A DNA stretch of 64,000 nucleotides from Oreohelix idahoensis. Taxonomy: Eukaryota > Mollusca > Gastropoda > Stylommatophora > Oreohelicidae. Both the position numbers and the translations under genes were made by a program. How positions within the stretch are numbered: position 1 is the stretch's first letter; each line of letters opens with the position of its first letter. The DNA lies in the NCBI GenBank assembly GCA_024509875.1, contig JAMPIV010019857.1, positions 310,001-374,000 of the forward strand, read 5' to 3'. The notes beneath the pieces were generated by a model, which was not told the origin of the DNA, ran no database searches, and saw nothing but the letters and a program-made list of their open reading frames with translations. Of the stretch, positions 63,991-64,000 are shown one piece after another.

Positions 63991-64000
63991 GAGATAATTA

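Overview
This window is animal nuclear DNA, probably from a mollusc or another lophotrochozoan. The evidence is one intron-bearing exon, (TTAGGG)-type telomeric motifs, abundant tRNA-derived SINE heads, decayed non-LTR retrotransposon 3' ends, Tc1, hAT and CACTA-like DNA transposons, and Ty3/gypsy elements with a Gmr1-like domain order. The mollusc assignment is inference from the style of the repeats. No bacterial or organelle genes were seen.

Layout. 1-1.2 kb holds repeat-like sequence and the only convincing host exon, the first coding exon (minus strand, 979-1194) of an L-rhamnonate-dehydratase-like enolase-superfamily gene. 1.49-23.67 kb is a set of nested transposons. A Tc1-type transposon (minus strand) is split by a 20.9-kb LTR retrotransposon (element 1, 1919-22844, duplicated target TACTG). 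Element 1 contains a complete CACTA-like DNA transposon (4339-6520, duplicated target TAA) in its leader and a second related LTR retrotransposon (element 2, 9652-19108, duplicated target AGGGA) inside its pol gene. 23.7-30.3 kb is a mosaic of SINEs, LINE tails, microsatellites and hAT ends. 30.37-40.26 kb is a third LTR retrotransposon on the minus strand (element 3). 41.8-43.1 kb is a truncated fourth gag (element 4). 43.36-44.47 kb is an unclassified DNA transposon with CATACATGCCACAC ends. 45.3 kb holds a small foldback element with telomere-like sequence near its centre. 49.2-53.6 kb is a pile of LINE reverse-transcriptase ends in both orientations, one containing an interstitial telomeric repeat. 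54.8-57.5 kb is a structurally complete hAT element with a broken BED-finger transposase. 58-64 kb is SINEs, several minisatellites and LINE tails.

How the parts relate. Elements 1, 2 and 3 encode gag, protease, integrase, then reverse transcriptase and RNase H. Integrase lies before reverse transcriptase, the copia-like order known from Gmr1-type gypsy elements. Elements 1, 2 and 4 are close relatives and element 3 is a divergent lineage with the same order. All copies carry frameshifts or stops, often at A-runs, so none looks autonomous as written. The LTRs of outer element 1 are almost identical, while those of element 2 nested inside it differ at roughly 35 sites plus a 142-bp deletion. 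That is the reverse of the expected ages and suggests that the composite moved as one unit, or that the outer LTRs were homogenised. The CACTA-like transposase has an intact 563-residue reading frame, with metal-ligand spacing like that of RAG1/Transib/CMC transposases.
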